In this document: piece after piece, positions 21,253-31,201 of the stretch
Numbering within the stretch: position 1 is the first letter of the stretch
How the letters are laid out: every line of letters begins with the position of its first letter
The notes under the pieces: generated by a model
The model's database searches: none
What the model saw: the letters and a program-made list of their open reading frames with translations, nothing else
Told to the model about the DNA's origin: nothing
NCBI GenBank assembly: GCA_051453625.1
Contig: JBOZIK010000001.1
Span: forward strand, 154,880,854 to 154,916,105
DNA: 35,252 bases
Reading direction: 5' to 3'
Origin: Welwitschia mirabilis
Lineage: Eukaryota > Gnetophyta > Gnetopsida > Welwitschiales
Program-made: the position numbers and the translations under genes

Positions 21253-22463
21253 TGTTAAGTTATTTTTGCTAAGTTGATGTCAAACTAACATATCTTGTAT
21301 AGCAAAATATATTGAAATTTTTGTAGAAAATAATAGTTCTTACAAGTTAAAAGTAACTTAACATTTCTCACTAGCTTCGCTTGAACCTGACAAGTGACAG
21401 AACAAACAAGGGGTTGATCAAATCCCATAAGGGTTGATAAGACCTATAGTAGAACTTTTTTGATCAATTTATCAAGAGATTAACTAGATCCCAAAAATGG
21501 TTGATTAAACATATGCTAAAAATTATCAAATCAATTTGTCAAGGGGTCAACCAAATTTTAGAGGGATCAATCAGACCTATGCTAAAAATGTTTTATATTA
21601 GGCTCATAATGGGTTAACCAAATTAGAAGGGGGTTGATCAGACCTAGACCATATGCAATTGATTAGATTCTGGATGGAATCGACTAGACTAGGTGATGTA
21701 AAAAACTCAAATCAACTAGAAGAAAATGGAGTTAACTAACTTCAGTGATGACTGTCAATGGGTTGACTAGATTCTTAGAGGGGTTGACCAGTCATGGTGG
21801 AAATGGAACTTTTCAGCCTTTCTTTTAGCTATTATCTCCTTATTTTTAATTGTTGGAGTATTAAATTCATTTTTAAACCTTAAAATTCATCTTATATATA
21901 ATTCATACAAGTCATAATATTTAAAGGGCTTTTTACATAGATCAAAAATAGAAGGCATTCTATTGTACTATTGAGATCTTGGTCAAAAAGACTGCACTGT
22001 ACGTACTTGAACTTATAAACTTGCTTTTAAATAGTATATTTCTAACTTTTTAATACTTTAAATCTAGTGAAGTTAGTGAATTTTGACATGCTATTATCAC
22101 CAAGATCTTTGTTATGTATAGGTTGAGACTTAGCCTCGAGATTCCATTTGTAAAGGTTACAGGTTGACCTGAGAAATCTAGAAAGAAAGCCACGAGGATC
22201 AGGATTAGCTTAGGGTTGAATATGACTGACAACAATGGAGTAGAGTGTTTTCCAACCACTATAAATCATGTGTCCAATGATATTATTTATTATTTTCTAT
22301 TTTCATTTATTTTCATGTTCCTTTATTTGATCTCATTCATTAATAACTTAGTTTATTAATTCAAATACTTAATATTTTCGGTGAATTTTTAAAGGGTAAT
22401 ATTTAAATTTTAGACTCTATTCACCCATCTCCCATCCCCCTCTCTAAGGTTCTAGATCCTACA
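21253..22463 (+). repeat. Copia 5' LTR (about 1.21 kb)
   Basis: It starts TGTTAAG and ends CCTACA, just before the primer site. It aligns with 29770-30992 over its whole length, with divergence of perhaps 15-20% by eye. Its first third carries many variants of a GGTTGACCAGA-like motif. A TATA-like stretch is at 21892-21900. Confidence 0.88.
21892..21900 (+). promoter_or_regulatory. Possible TATA box of the 5' LTR
   Basis: TTATATATA lies about two thirds into the LTR. The matching place in the 3' LTR reads CTATATAAG (30431-30439), closer to a standard plant TATA box. Agreement of position in both LTRs supports a promoter role in the live ancestor. Confidence 0.45.
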
Positions 22464-22464
22464 T

Positions 22465-22476
22465 TTGATATTAGGC
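22465..22476 (+). other. Copia primer binding site (initiator-Met tRNA type)
   Basis: TTGATATTAGGC, right after the LTR end, matches the standard initiator-Met site TGGTATCAGAGC with two transitions and one missing base. The flanking GAGGTT is also usual for copia elements. Confidence 0.65.
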
Positions 22477-22528
22477 GAGGTTGAGTTTAATATAAATCCT
22501 AACAGATCTTAACTGTAGAACCCCAACT

Positions 22529-23870
22529 ATGAGTAATTTTGATAATGACCTCTCTATTGAAAGACCACTTATGTTTGATAGAACAAATTATGCTTACTAG
22601 AAAGATTAAATAAGAATATTTCTTAGATCTCTTGATGTAGACATAAAGGAGGGTATCTATAATGAATATATTGTGCCCACAATAGCCAAAACTAATAGTA
22701 ATGGAACCTCCATAATTATTGAGAAACCTTGAGACCAATGGACCCCCTATTAATAAGGCCAAGGCAATCATAGATGCTCATGCTCTTAATTCTATTTTTT
22801 ATGTAGTGTGTGTATATGAATTTAAGAGGATAGTTAATTGTGAACATGCCAAGGAATCTTAAGACATAATTGAAATAGCTCATGAAGGGACATTCACTAT
22901 AAAACAAGTAAGGCTATAGATGCTTATCTTGAAGTTTGAAGATATTCGCATGGAAGAATAAGAAACTCTATAAGAGTTCTTTGCCAGACTGATAGATATA
23001 ATAAACTTAATGGCAGGTTTAGGTGAAAAGATAAATGAAGAAAAAGTGGTAAAAAAAGTTCTAAGTCTCTTTTAAAGCATTTTAAGCCAAAGGTTACCAC
23101 CATTGAATAAAGTAAGAACATCAATCAAATGGCCCCACACAAACTACAAGGTAATCTTTAAACTTATAAATTAAAGTTCTTTAAACATTTAAAAAAGGAA
23201 AAAAAGGTCTTACATTAAAAATTGTGTAGAAATATTTTAGATTTGAAAAATCAGATGAAGATCTTAGTGAGGATGAAGTTGCACTACTACTAAGAAGGTT
23301 TAAAAAATTCTTGCACAAAAGAAAAATATATTGTAAACCAAGCAAGGGACTGAAAAGGAATTAATATAATCCAATAAGAGATCAAGAAAAAAGAAAGTAA
23401 GTCCAATGTTATGCCTATAAAGGATATGGACATGTTGCAAACGAATGCCCTAATAACAGAAGACATCATAGAAAATCCAAGACATTATCATTCATTTCCA
23501 CTTAGGATAATGTAGATGAAGAAGAAGATAACAACTCAATTCAGGAATTAGATAGAGATAGAAGACTTTCTTTCATGGAAATAATTCCTCTTTTGAAAAA
23601 CATGCCATGTTCAACTAAACTAGAGTTAAACCTTGTTGAAAAAGGTCAAGAAGAGATAGAAAACACCTACTAAGAACTCTACTTAGAATGTGAAAAGTTT
23701 GTAAATCAGATCAATGAGTTAAAAAAAATAGTGAAGATCGTAATCAAAGAAAAAAAAGAGTTAGAGGGTAAATACAAAATGGTTCAAATAAAGAACACTG
23801 AGCTAATTTAAGAGGTAAAAATCTTATTTCATTTTGTTAATAAATTTTCTAATATTTCTAATAAATTGGA
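22529..23870 (+). pseudogene. Copia gag, broken
   Basis: The ATG at 22529-22531 opens MSNFDNDLSIERPLMFDRTN, and stops then appear where Trp and other codons are expected (for example TAG after NYAY). At 22870-23150 the frame reads FEDIRMEE, LGEKINEEKVVKKVL and RLPPLNKV, the UBN2-like Gag body. A CCHC zinc knuckle is at 23407-23448 with its second Cys changed to Tyr. A charged, probably coiled region follows to about 23870. Gag would package the element RNA. Confidence 0.72.
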
Positions 23871-23991
23871 ATAGATGCTTGAAATATGAAAATCTGTCCA
23901 TGACAAGAGAGGTATTGGCTTCATCTCTCCAAAACTACCCAATTACTTGAACAAGGTAACATGACAAAATTATTCCATTTCAAAGATTATT

Positions 23992-24033
23992 TATCTTTTT
24001 TGTAAAAAGTTAGGTCATTCAAAATTATTTTGC
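23992..24033 (+). pseudogene. Second zinc-knuckle remnant of copia Gag-Pol
   Basis: YLFCKKLGHSKLFC has the spacing of a C-x2-C-x4-H-x4-C knuckle, with the first Cys changed to Tyr (TGT to TAT). It sits between the charged Gag tail and the protease, separate from the knuckle at 23407-23448. Two spaced knuckles are seen in some copia lineages. Confidence 0.6.
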
Positions 24034-24099
24034 AAATTTAGAAATATAATATTATTTTTAAGTCTTTCTAGTACCTTTTCATTTAAATTTATTCCACAT

Positions 24100-24480
24100 A
24101 ATTGTATATCATAATAGTCCACAAGGACTAAGTGGATAAGTGCTAACAATCTAAAAAGTTTGGTGATCCAAATAGAATTTAAGGTATTAAATGAAATCTA
24201 TTAGTATTTGGATAGTGGCTATTCTTGATACATGACAAGTGACAAATCAAGATTTCAACACTTGAACTATTTTAATGGAGAAGAAGTATCCTTCAGTGAT
24301 AATGGAAAAGCTAAAATTGAAGGCATTAGAAGCATTGGTAAAGGTAACATGGTTAAAATTAATGAAGTTTTATATGTGAATGGTCTTAAACATGATTTTC
24401 TTAGTATTAGTCAAATTTGTGATAAAGGTCATAAAGTTATTTTTTATAGTAAAAATGTGAAGTTAGACATGGTAAAATAA
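24100..24480 (+). pseudogene. Copia aspartic protease, broken
   Basis: YLDSGYS is at 24205-24225, with the catalytic Asp-Ser-Gly at 24211-24219. The next codon, an Arg in the family, is TGA (24226-24228), and the Cys of this block is Tyr. The frame then runs open from 24232 to 24480 (82 residues) through FSDNGKAKIEGIRSIGKG and LYVNGLKHDFLSISQICDKG, typical of copia protease. This is one of the best preserved parts of the element. It sits between gag and integrase. Confidence 0.8.
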
Positions 24481-25530
24481 ATAAAGTTCTTCTTAAAATA
24501 AATAGAATAGACAATGTTTATAGTATTAATCAACCTTCTTCTATGTGTTATTTTTCTTATATAAACCAAGAAGAGTTATGGCACCAATGGTTAGGACACA
24601 TAAACTATGACTATATTAAAATCATCATTAAATTGAAAATTATCAAAGGAATTCCTAAAATCAATATTGGTAAACATGGGTTGTGTGATGCATGTCAAAA
24701 ATGAAAATAGGTTACAACCTTCCATAAGAATAAAAACTTAGTCTCCTCAACAATGCCACTTAAATTCATTCACATGGAGTTAGTGGAACTTATCAAAATC
24801 AAGAGTCTAGGAGGAAAACAATATTTTATAACTATGATGGATGACTTCTCTAGATTCACTTAGATTGCCTTCTTAGGAAACAAGGCTGAAACCTTCAAAA
24901 GTTGTGTTGAAATCTATAACAAAATCCAAAATAAGAAGGGATAAACTATTAAACAAATTAGAAACAATCATCGAGGAGAATTTAAAAATCATCTGTTGAG
25001 AAATATTGTGTGGGCATTGGTATAGAACGTTAGTATTTATCCTCAAAGACTCCATAATAAAATGGAATTGTAGAAAAGAAAAATCGAGTCTTTAAGAGAT
25101 GGTAAGAATAATGCTAAATGAGAAGGAAGTAACTAAAACATTTTGAACTAAAGAAGTAAGTACTGCATGCTACATTGTTAACAAAGTTAATCTAAGATTG
25201 GATATAGATAAAACCCACTATGAGCTCTAGAAATGAAGAAATCCAAATGTATCATATTTTTAAGGTCTTTAGATGTAAATTTTTTATCTTAAAACATAGA
25301 GAACATTTGATAAAATTTGAGTATAAAGCTAATGAAGCAATTTTTCAAGGATATCCAACTAGAAGTAAAGATTATTGAATATTCAATAGATAAAGTATAA
25401 TAGTGGAAGAATCCATAAATGTACAAATAGATAACTTTAGTACCAGACCTCTACCTTCGAGTGGTGAAGAAAATCATACTCCAAATATCTCTACTATCAA
25501 GAAAGTATTAAATGAAAAAGAATAAGAAAT
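24481..25530 (+). pseudogene. Copia integrase, first copy, broken and cut by a gap
   Basis: The frame reads EELWHQWLGHIN (24571-24605) with both zinc His, then LCDACQK (24681-24701) with both zinc Cys, so the HHCC site is complete. In the core the first catalytic Asp is Glu (24777-24779), the second is Asn (24966-24968), and the final Glu is kept in NGIVEKKNR (about 25063-25085). A one-base loss near 24994 shifts the frame, and two Gln codons before NGIVE are TAA. It ends at the N run. Its part from 24967 on is repeated, diverged, at 25631-26193. Confidence 0.8.
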
Positions 25531-25630
25531 NNNNNNNNNNNNNNNNNNNNNNNNNNNNNNNNNNNNNNNNNNNNNNNNNNNNNNNNNNNNNNNNNNNNNN
25601 NNNNNNNNNNNNNNNNNNNNNNNNNNNNNN
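25531..25630. other. Assembly gap (100 N) inside copia integrase
   Basis: Exactly 100 N is the usual placeholder for a gap of unknown size. The sequence on its right restarts about 560 bases earlier in the integrase than where the left side stops. Confidence 0.98.
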
Positions 25631-26219
25631 ATCATGGATGAAAATTTCAAAATCATCTTTTTGAGAAATATTATGTACAAAATGGTATAGAACATTAATT
25701 TTTAGCATCAAAGACCCCACAAGAAAATGGAATTATATAAAGGATAAATACATTCTTTAAGAGATAGCAAGAATAATTCTAAATGATAAGGAGATGCCTA
25801 AAACATTTTGGGGTAAAACAGTAAGTACTATATGCTATATTATCAATAGAGTTTATCTAAGATCTAGCATGGATAAAACCTCCTATGAACTTTGGAATAA
25901 AAGAAAGCTAAACATATCCTATTTTAGGATTTTTGGAAGTAAATATTTTGTCTTAAAAGATAGAGAACTTTTGAGTAAATTTGATTCTAACGCTAATGAA
26001 GAAATTTTTATGGATATTTTACTAGAAATAGAGCTTATTAGGTTTTCAACAAATGAAGTTTAATAGTGGAAGAATCCTTAAATGTTTAAATAAATGACTT
26101 CAGTATCAAACCTCTACCTATAAGTGATGAAGGAGATCTTACCCCAAGTATCTCAACTATTAAGGAGGTCATAAATGGAAAGGAAGGAAAAACAACTCAC
26201 AAATTTACTTCTAAAAAAT
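25631..26219 (+). pseudogene. Copia integrase, second partial copy, broken
   Basis: It begins in the middle of the catalytic core (DHG then TGA, where Gly is expected) and includes TPQENGII followed by TAA in place of the catalytic Glu. It then runs open at 25794-26063 (89 residues) through FWGKTVSTICYIINRVYL, SSMDKTSYELWNKRK and FRIFGSKYFVLKDRE, the normal integrase C-terminus. It is the diverged counterpart of 24967-25530 and leads straight into RT, so this copy belongs with the 3' half. Confidence 0.8.
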
Positions 26220-27110
26220 ATAAATAATTTAAAGATCATCCTCTTGATTTTGTTATTGGAGCTGTAAGCTCAAAAGTATACATAGAAAAGTATCTTAAAA
26301 ATTTTTATGCTTACATTTGTTATGTCTCTTAAATTGAACCCAAGAAGTATGAAGAGGCTAAAAATCATGAAGAATGGATGATGTTAATGAAGAAGAATTA
26401 CAACAATTCAAAAGAAATAATGTTTGGAAATTAATAGAAGGACCAAAGGATTGGAATGTAATTGGAACAAAATGGATATTTAAAAATAAGTATAATGAAC
26501 ACAACAATGTGATTAAGAGCAAAGCTAAATTAGTGGCTTAAGGATATAATCAGATTTAAGGAATAGATGTAGGAGACACATTTGCTCCTATGGCAAGACT
26601 AGATAGTATCAGAATTTTTTTTTTTATGCTGCCTTCAAAAACTTTAAACTTTTCCAAATGGATGTGAAAAGTATCTTTTTAAATAAAGCCCTTAGCAAAG
26701 AAGTTTCTGTGAAGAAACCAAAAATATTCTTAGATCCACATAAACCAAACCATGCTAATAAACTTAAAAAGGCATTGTATGATTTAAAATAGGCACTGAG
26801 GGCATGGTATGAAAAACTAACAACATTTCTTATAGAAAATGGTTATACCTATGATGCAGTGGATAAAACTCTTGTCGTTAAGAATTTTAAGAAATACTTT
26901 ATCATCATTTGGATCTATGTTGATGGTATAATTTTTGAAGTGTCAAAAGAGGATCTATCAAAAGATTTAGTTAATATTATAGCAACACATTTTGAGATGA
27001 GTATGCTTGGTGAGGTAAGCATATTTATTGGTCTATAAATTAAATAAACAAAATAAGGCATTTTCATCTCTTAATAAAAATACTCAAAGGAGTTGATTAA
27101 TTAATTTAGG
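26220..27110 (+). pseudogene. Copia reverse transcriptase, broken
   Basis: The frame reads IEPKKYEEAKNHEEWM, NVIGTKWIFKNKYNEHNNVI, KAKLVA then a stop for Gln, GYNQ, DTFAPMARLDSIRI, and after a run of T (about 26617-26626) that shifts the frame, FQMDVKSIFLN with the first catalytic Asp. The KKALYDLK block follows. The catalytic box at 26916-26927 reads YVDG rather than YVDD. Then EMSMLGEVSIFIGL. The mutated box and the frame breaks make it inactive. The domain identity is not in doubt. Confidence 0.85.
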
Positions 27111-27835
27111 CTTGAACATGTAAAATCAATTAACATTCCTATGGCAACTTCATGTAAAGTTAGCCTTGATGATCATGATAAATAAATGAACCAAAAAAAT
27201 TACAGGAGTATGATAGGAATCTTATTACACTTGACTGCTGATAGGCCTAACATAATATTTAGTGTTTTTGTGTGTGTAAGATATTAGATTAAACCAAAGG
27301 AATCACACGTCCAAGCTATCAAAATAATCATAAGGTATATAAGAAGAATAAGTGACTATGGACTATGGTATGCCACATAAACTTCTTTTGAACATGTAGG
27401 TTCTAGTGATGCAAACTGGGCTAGTTGCAAAGATGATCATAAAAGCATTAATGAAAATTGTTTTTTTTCTAGGATCATGCTTAATAGAATGGGTAAGTTA
27501 GAAGAAAATTTCTATTTATCTTTCCACAATAGAAGCAAAATACACAGTGGCTGGAAGTTGTTGTATTCATCTTCTATGAATGAAAGAAATGCTCAAAGAC
27601 TATAGGATTAATTATAATTAGGTACCAATTTTTGTAATAATATAAGTGTAATTAATATCTCAAAAAAACTTGTTCAGCATTCTCAAACTAAATAAGTTAA
27701 ACTTAGACATCATTTTATTATAGATCAAGTGGAAAAGGGTAACATTTCCATGAATTTTATATGCATTGATAAACAACTAGCTCATATTTTTATGAAACTC
27801 TTGAACTTTGATAATTTTTCAAGTCTTCATTAAAA
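27111..27835 (+). pseudogene. Copia RNase H and pol end, broken
   Basis: RNase H blocks read HVGSSDANWASCKDDHKSIN (27400-27460; the second Asp of this block is Asn) and LSTIEAKYTVAGSC (27518-27560) with the catalytic Glu. A TGA then stands in place of Trp before MKEMLKDY. The end of pol is recognisable as HSQTK, RHHFI, EKGNIS and the QLAHIF-type close near 27775-27800. Frames change between blocks. The domain follows RT as in all copia elements. Confidence 0.75.
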
Positions 27836-28250
27836 ATTGAAAGTTATTTCTCTGTCCTCTAGCTAAAAGTAGGGTGGTCGATCAGATTTATAATTTGGTT
27901 GATTAGACGTGGAGAATTCAAGTTTACTAACATTTTAACCCAGTCTTCTAGATTTTTCCTAGGAAATACTAAAATCAGTTGGGTTGACTGAGACTATAGT
28001 CTAACTAAATCTCAAAGTTTTATTGGCCCACATCTCAATAGGTCAACTAAACCATTATTTGGTCAATCAAACTTGTAGGTTTAAGATCAAAAGAAAGGTA
28101 GTGGACCTAATTATTTCTTAGAGTCAACTTATTTTATCCCCCTTATAAAATTCTTTTGGAATTCTACCTGCCTTATTTCCACCTATATTCTCATCTATTT
28201 CAAATATTTTCTATTTTCTTTTACCTCTCTTGCTTTTCAATAAGATTCAC
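27836..28250 (+). other. Spacer between pol and the post-pol reading frame
   Basis: No coding signal. It contains at least five variants of the GGTTGACC / GGTCAACT motif (near 27873, 27897, 27983, 28041 and 28059) that also crowd the first third of both LTRs. It ends with a pyrimidine-rich stretch before the ATG at 28251. Confidence 0.55.
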
Positions 28251-29320
28251 ATGTCTTTATAGCAAAATGATGTTTCAAAAGAGCAAGATAAAAAGAGGTT
28301 GCAAGTAAGGGTCTAGGATACTTCTACTCAAAAATGTCAGATGAAACCTTTGATAGGTTTACTGAGAAGTTTGAAAAGAAGCCTGTCTACTAGGATAGGT
28401 CAATAGCATTAGGGAAACTTAGAGAACTTACGAATATGATAAGATTACTTAATGATCTATATCTCTCTTATGTCCTTGAGGCTTTTGCATCTACATATCC
28501 TTTTCTTACTCACATGTTCTATTGTAATGCCTCTTATGATGTGGATTCCTCCATCTTTTCGATGCTTATTTTGGATGAAAAATAAAAGTTACCTTAGATC
28601 TGATAGCCTCCATTACAAATCTCTTTAAAGGAGATTATGTGGAGTTTTGGCCTTTGGATCACTCTATGGAGAAGAAAGAGGAAATCATCATGAAGCTCTA
28701 TGGGAAACTCATTTGGTGAAGAACCATCCTTTGCACCTCCCATCTTATTCCAAAATATCATTTTCTTCATCTAGATTTTACCTATAATTTTTTTACATCT
28801 TATTGGTCATCGTGATAAGACCTATAATTATCATGCTTATCTTCTGTATTTGGTGAAAACTCATCACTCCATTGATGCTCTTACCATTATTCATAAGAAT
28901 ATGGTCTCTCAACTAGAATACCATAAGACTTGAGCTCTTCCTTATTTTGTCTTAATTGCAAATATCTGTCACTACTTTAGGGTCCAAATGCATCCTAAAC
29001 TTGAGACCTTAAATATCATGTCTTCCATTGGACATGCTACTCTATTTTAGATTTACATTTTCTTTAGCTCTAAGAAATCTTCTAAATCTTCTTCTCCAAA
29101 GTAGGCCTCCCCTGAAGAGTGTCTATTGTACCTTAAAAAGCTAGATTTATGCACTTGTCACATGAATAAAGCACTCATTATAGTAGGCTATGAAAATGAA
29201 AACATTTCTGAGGAAACTAGTAGCTCTCATTAGAAGGCAGTAGAAGAAGAAGAAGAAGATGAAGATGAACAAGATTCTGAAGAAGAATCTAAGGAAGAGA
29301 AAGAGGAAGAGCTAGACTAG
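28251..29320 (+). pseudogene. Post-pol extra reading frame of the copia element, acidic C-terminus
   Basis: Starting at ATG 28251 and ending at TAG 29318-29320, with at least two frameshifts and several stops, mostly TAG in place of Gln. Readable parts in order are FDRFTEKFEKKPVY and ALGKLRELTNM (about 28350-28440), YDVDSSIFSMLILDEK (about 28540-28580), a block ending GDYVEFWPLDHSMEKKEEII (about 28630-28690), and HRDKTYNYHAYLLYLVKTHH (28810-28870). From about 28745 to the end one frame holds, with four apparent stop codons and no shift. A Ser/Lys-rich stretch (29070-29103) precedes an acidic tail rich in Glu and Asp (29239-29317). It resembles plant retroelement extra frames I recall, but I do not know its function. 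No signal peptide or membrane segment is seen in it. Confidence 0.65.
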
Positions 29321-29374
29321 TCTTATTATGGTTTTTGTTGTTACGACTAGTCTTATTATGGTTTTTGTTGTTAC
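29315..29374 (+). repeat. Exact 30-bp tandem duplication over the stop of the post-pol frame
   Basis: 29315-29344 and 29345-29374 are identical (starting GACTAGTCTTATTATGG). Perfect identity in this decayed element implies a recent event. It includes the TAG stop, and it lengthens a small hydrophobic open frame (29328-29528). Confidence 0.95.
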
Positions 29375-29757
29375 TGTTATTGTTGTTTTTCTTGCTATTG
29401 TTTTTTCTTCTTTATCATTAATGTCAAAAGTGAAAGAAAAAGAGTTTATAAAATTAGTCCTTATTAGTTGCTTTATCATGATTATCTATCAATTTTACTA
29501 CTTAAGTTTGGCTAAATGTTTGTATTAGTTATACCACTTACTAATGAATGATGTATTTTCTCTAGACTATGCCTTCAAAAACTTGTTTAATTATTTATCT
29601 TTGTAAAATCATTATTAATGCTTATTCTAAATAAACATGTTATTATTTTAGTCAGTCATGTTTTACATTTTTATTATGAGCATATTGTGGGGGGAAATTA
29701 TCATAATAATCTTAACACATTGTTATATATAAACAAGTATATTTTGCCATCAATGAT
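29375..29757 (+). other. Copia 3' untranslated region
   Basis: This sequence lies between the post-pol frame and the polypurine tract. A G-rich tract GTGGGGGGAAA sits near 29687-29697 and could be an additional upstream purine tract. The frame at 29328-29528 is hydrophobic but has no family resemblance that I recognise. Confidence 0.5.
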
Positions 29758-29768
29758 AAAGAGGAAGA
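29758..29768 (+). other. Copia polypurine tract
   Basis: AAAGAGGAAGA ends one base before the 3' LTR start at 29770. It primes plus-strand DNA synthesis in such elements, and its place is exact. Confidence 0.8.
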
Positions 29769-29769
29769 T

Positions 29770-30992
29770 TGTTAAGACATTTTTGTGAAGCTAATGTCAA
29801 ATAATATATCTAGTGTAGCAAAATATTTTGTAATTTTTTCATAAAATAATATTCTTATAGGTCACAAGTAACCCAACATTCTCCACTAGCTTCACTTGAA
29901 CCTAATAAGTAATAGAACAAATAAGGGATCGACTAGATCCTAGAGGGATCAACTGGACCCAGAAGGGAACAACTAGACCTATACTACAATTTTTCTAATC
30001 AATTTATTAATGGATTAGCTAGATCCCAAAAGGAGTTGATCGAACCTATGCAAAAAATTATCAAATTAATTTATCAAGGGGTTGACCAAATTTTAGAGTG
30101 ATTGATCATACTTATGCTAAAATTGTTTTATATCAAGTTCATAAGGGGTCAATTAGATCAAAAGAGATTCATCTAGATTTGGACTATATGTAGTCAACCA
30201 AATTCTAAATAGATTTGACTCGACTAAGAAATGTAAAGAACTCAAGTCGACTAGAAGAAAATGGGGTCAACAAACTTTAGTAATAGTAGTCAGTGGGGTT
30301 AACCAGATGCTTCAAGTGGTTGACTAATCATGATAAAAATGGAACTTTTTAGCTTTTATTCTAGTCACATTCTTCTTATGTTTAAGAGTTTGGAGTATCA
30401 AATTCATTTTTAAACCCTAAAATCCATCTTCTATATAAGTCATACAAGTTAAAATCTTTAAAGGGATTTTTGCATAGACAAAAAAGAAAAGGCACTCTTT
30501 TGTACTATTAAGATCTTGGTCAAATGGACTACACTGTATGTACTTAGACTTGCAAACTTGCTTTCAGATAGTGTATTTTTAACTTTGTTTTACTTTAGAT
30601 CTAGTGAAGTAAGTGCATTTTAGCATGCTATTATCATCAAAAGCTTTGCTATGTATAGGTTGAGACTTAGCCTCAAGAATTACATTTGTAAAGATTATAG
30701 GTTGATTTAAAAAACCTAGAAAAAAAAAGCAACAAGAGTCCAGATCAACTTAAGATTGAATCTAACTGCCAAGAATGGAGTAGGGGGTTTCTTGAATAAC
30801 TATAAATTGTGTGTTTGATGATTTTATTTGGTATTTTATATTTTAAGTTATTTTCATGTTCCTTCATTTGATGTCATTTATTAATAGCTTAGTCCATTAA
30901 TTCAAATGCTTAATATTTTTGGTGAATTTTTAGTGGGTAATATTTACGTTCTAAATGCTATTCATCCTTCCCCAAAGGTTCTAGATCCTATA
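29770..30992 (+). repeat. Copia 3' LTR (about 1.22 kb)
   Basis: It starts TGTTAAG after the polypurine tract and ends CCTATA, where the 5' LTR has CCTACA. It aligns with 21253-22463 throughout, with many transitions and small indels. A good TATA box (CTATATAAG) is at 30431-30439. AAGCT follows, close to the AAGAT before the 5' LTR. Confidence 0.88.
30431..30439 (+). promoter_or_regulatory. TATA box of the 3' LTR
   Basis: CTATATAAG is a close match to a plant TATA box and corresponds to the TTATATATA at 21892 in the 5' LTR. A transcript from here would run rightward through the leader repeats into the chromovirus LTR, antisense to the chromovirus. Confidence 0.5.
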
Positions 30993-31189
30993 AAGCTATC
31001 TCCAAATGTACTTAGTTCTATAACTATCTATGGGTTGGGATGCTTATGAGCATAATTAATTTCATGATTACTTTATGGATAAGGATTAAAAGAGATATAA
31101 ATAATTTTTATAGTTAATTAGTAATTAAGTTTTTAATGGGTATAATTAAATTTATTTCTAAGTAATTAACATGATTTAAGTTAACCTAA
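30993..31189. repeat. Degenerate tandem repeats of about 45 bp, part 2 (leader of the chromovirus)
   Basis: After the copia element the same repeat style resumes for about three units (GGGATGCTTATGAGCATAATT, GATAAGGATTAAAAGAGATAT, TTTTTAATGGGTATAATTAA). This shows that the copia element split one repeat tract. Confidence 0.55.
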
Positions 31190-31201
31190 GCTTTAATATC
31201 A
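31190..31201 (-). other. Chromovirus primer binding site (initiator-Met tRNA type)
   Basis: The minus strand reads TGATATTAAAGC, which is 9 of 12 identical to TGGTATCAGAGC, all three differences being transitions of the decay type. It lies three bases from the end of the right-hand LTR at 31205. It fixes the element's orientation and shows that the right-hand LTR is the 5' one. Confidence 0.7.

Larger units (their letters stand above)
21253..30992 (+). mobile_element. Ty1/copia retrotransposon (Sirevirus-like, tentative), nested
   Basis: Two LTRs of about 1.2 kb in direct orientation flank gag, protease, integrase, RT and RNase H in copia order (integrase before RT). A post-pol reading frame follows before the polypurine tract. 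The five bases before the element (AAGAT, 21248-21252) and after it (AAGCT, 30993-30997) agree at four positions, a plausible decayed target duplication. A large size, a second zinc knuckle and an extra post-pol frame are Sirevirus-like traits, but I cannot confirm the lineage without a tree. A 100-N gap with duplicated flanks lies inside integrase, so total length is uncertain. No domain is intact. Confidence 0.85.

Noticed and set aside
22050-23124. Minus-strand open frames at 22050, 22499, 22716 and 22924
   Set aside because: They are shadows of the copia LTR and gag on the plus strand, with no family resemblance of their own.
25474-25720. Minus-strand open frames reading through the N run, and one at 24873-25055
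   Set aside because: They depend on undefined bases or are antisense to integrase.
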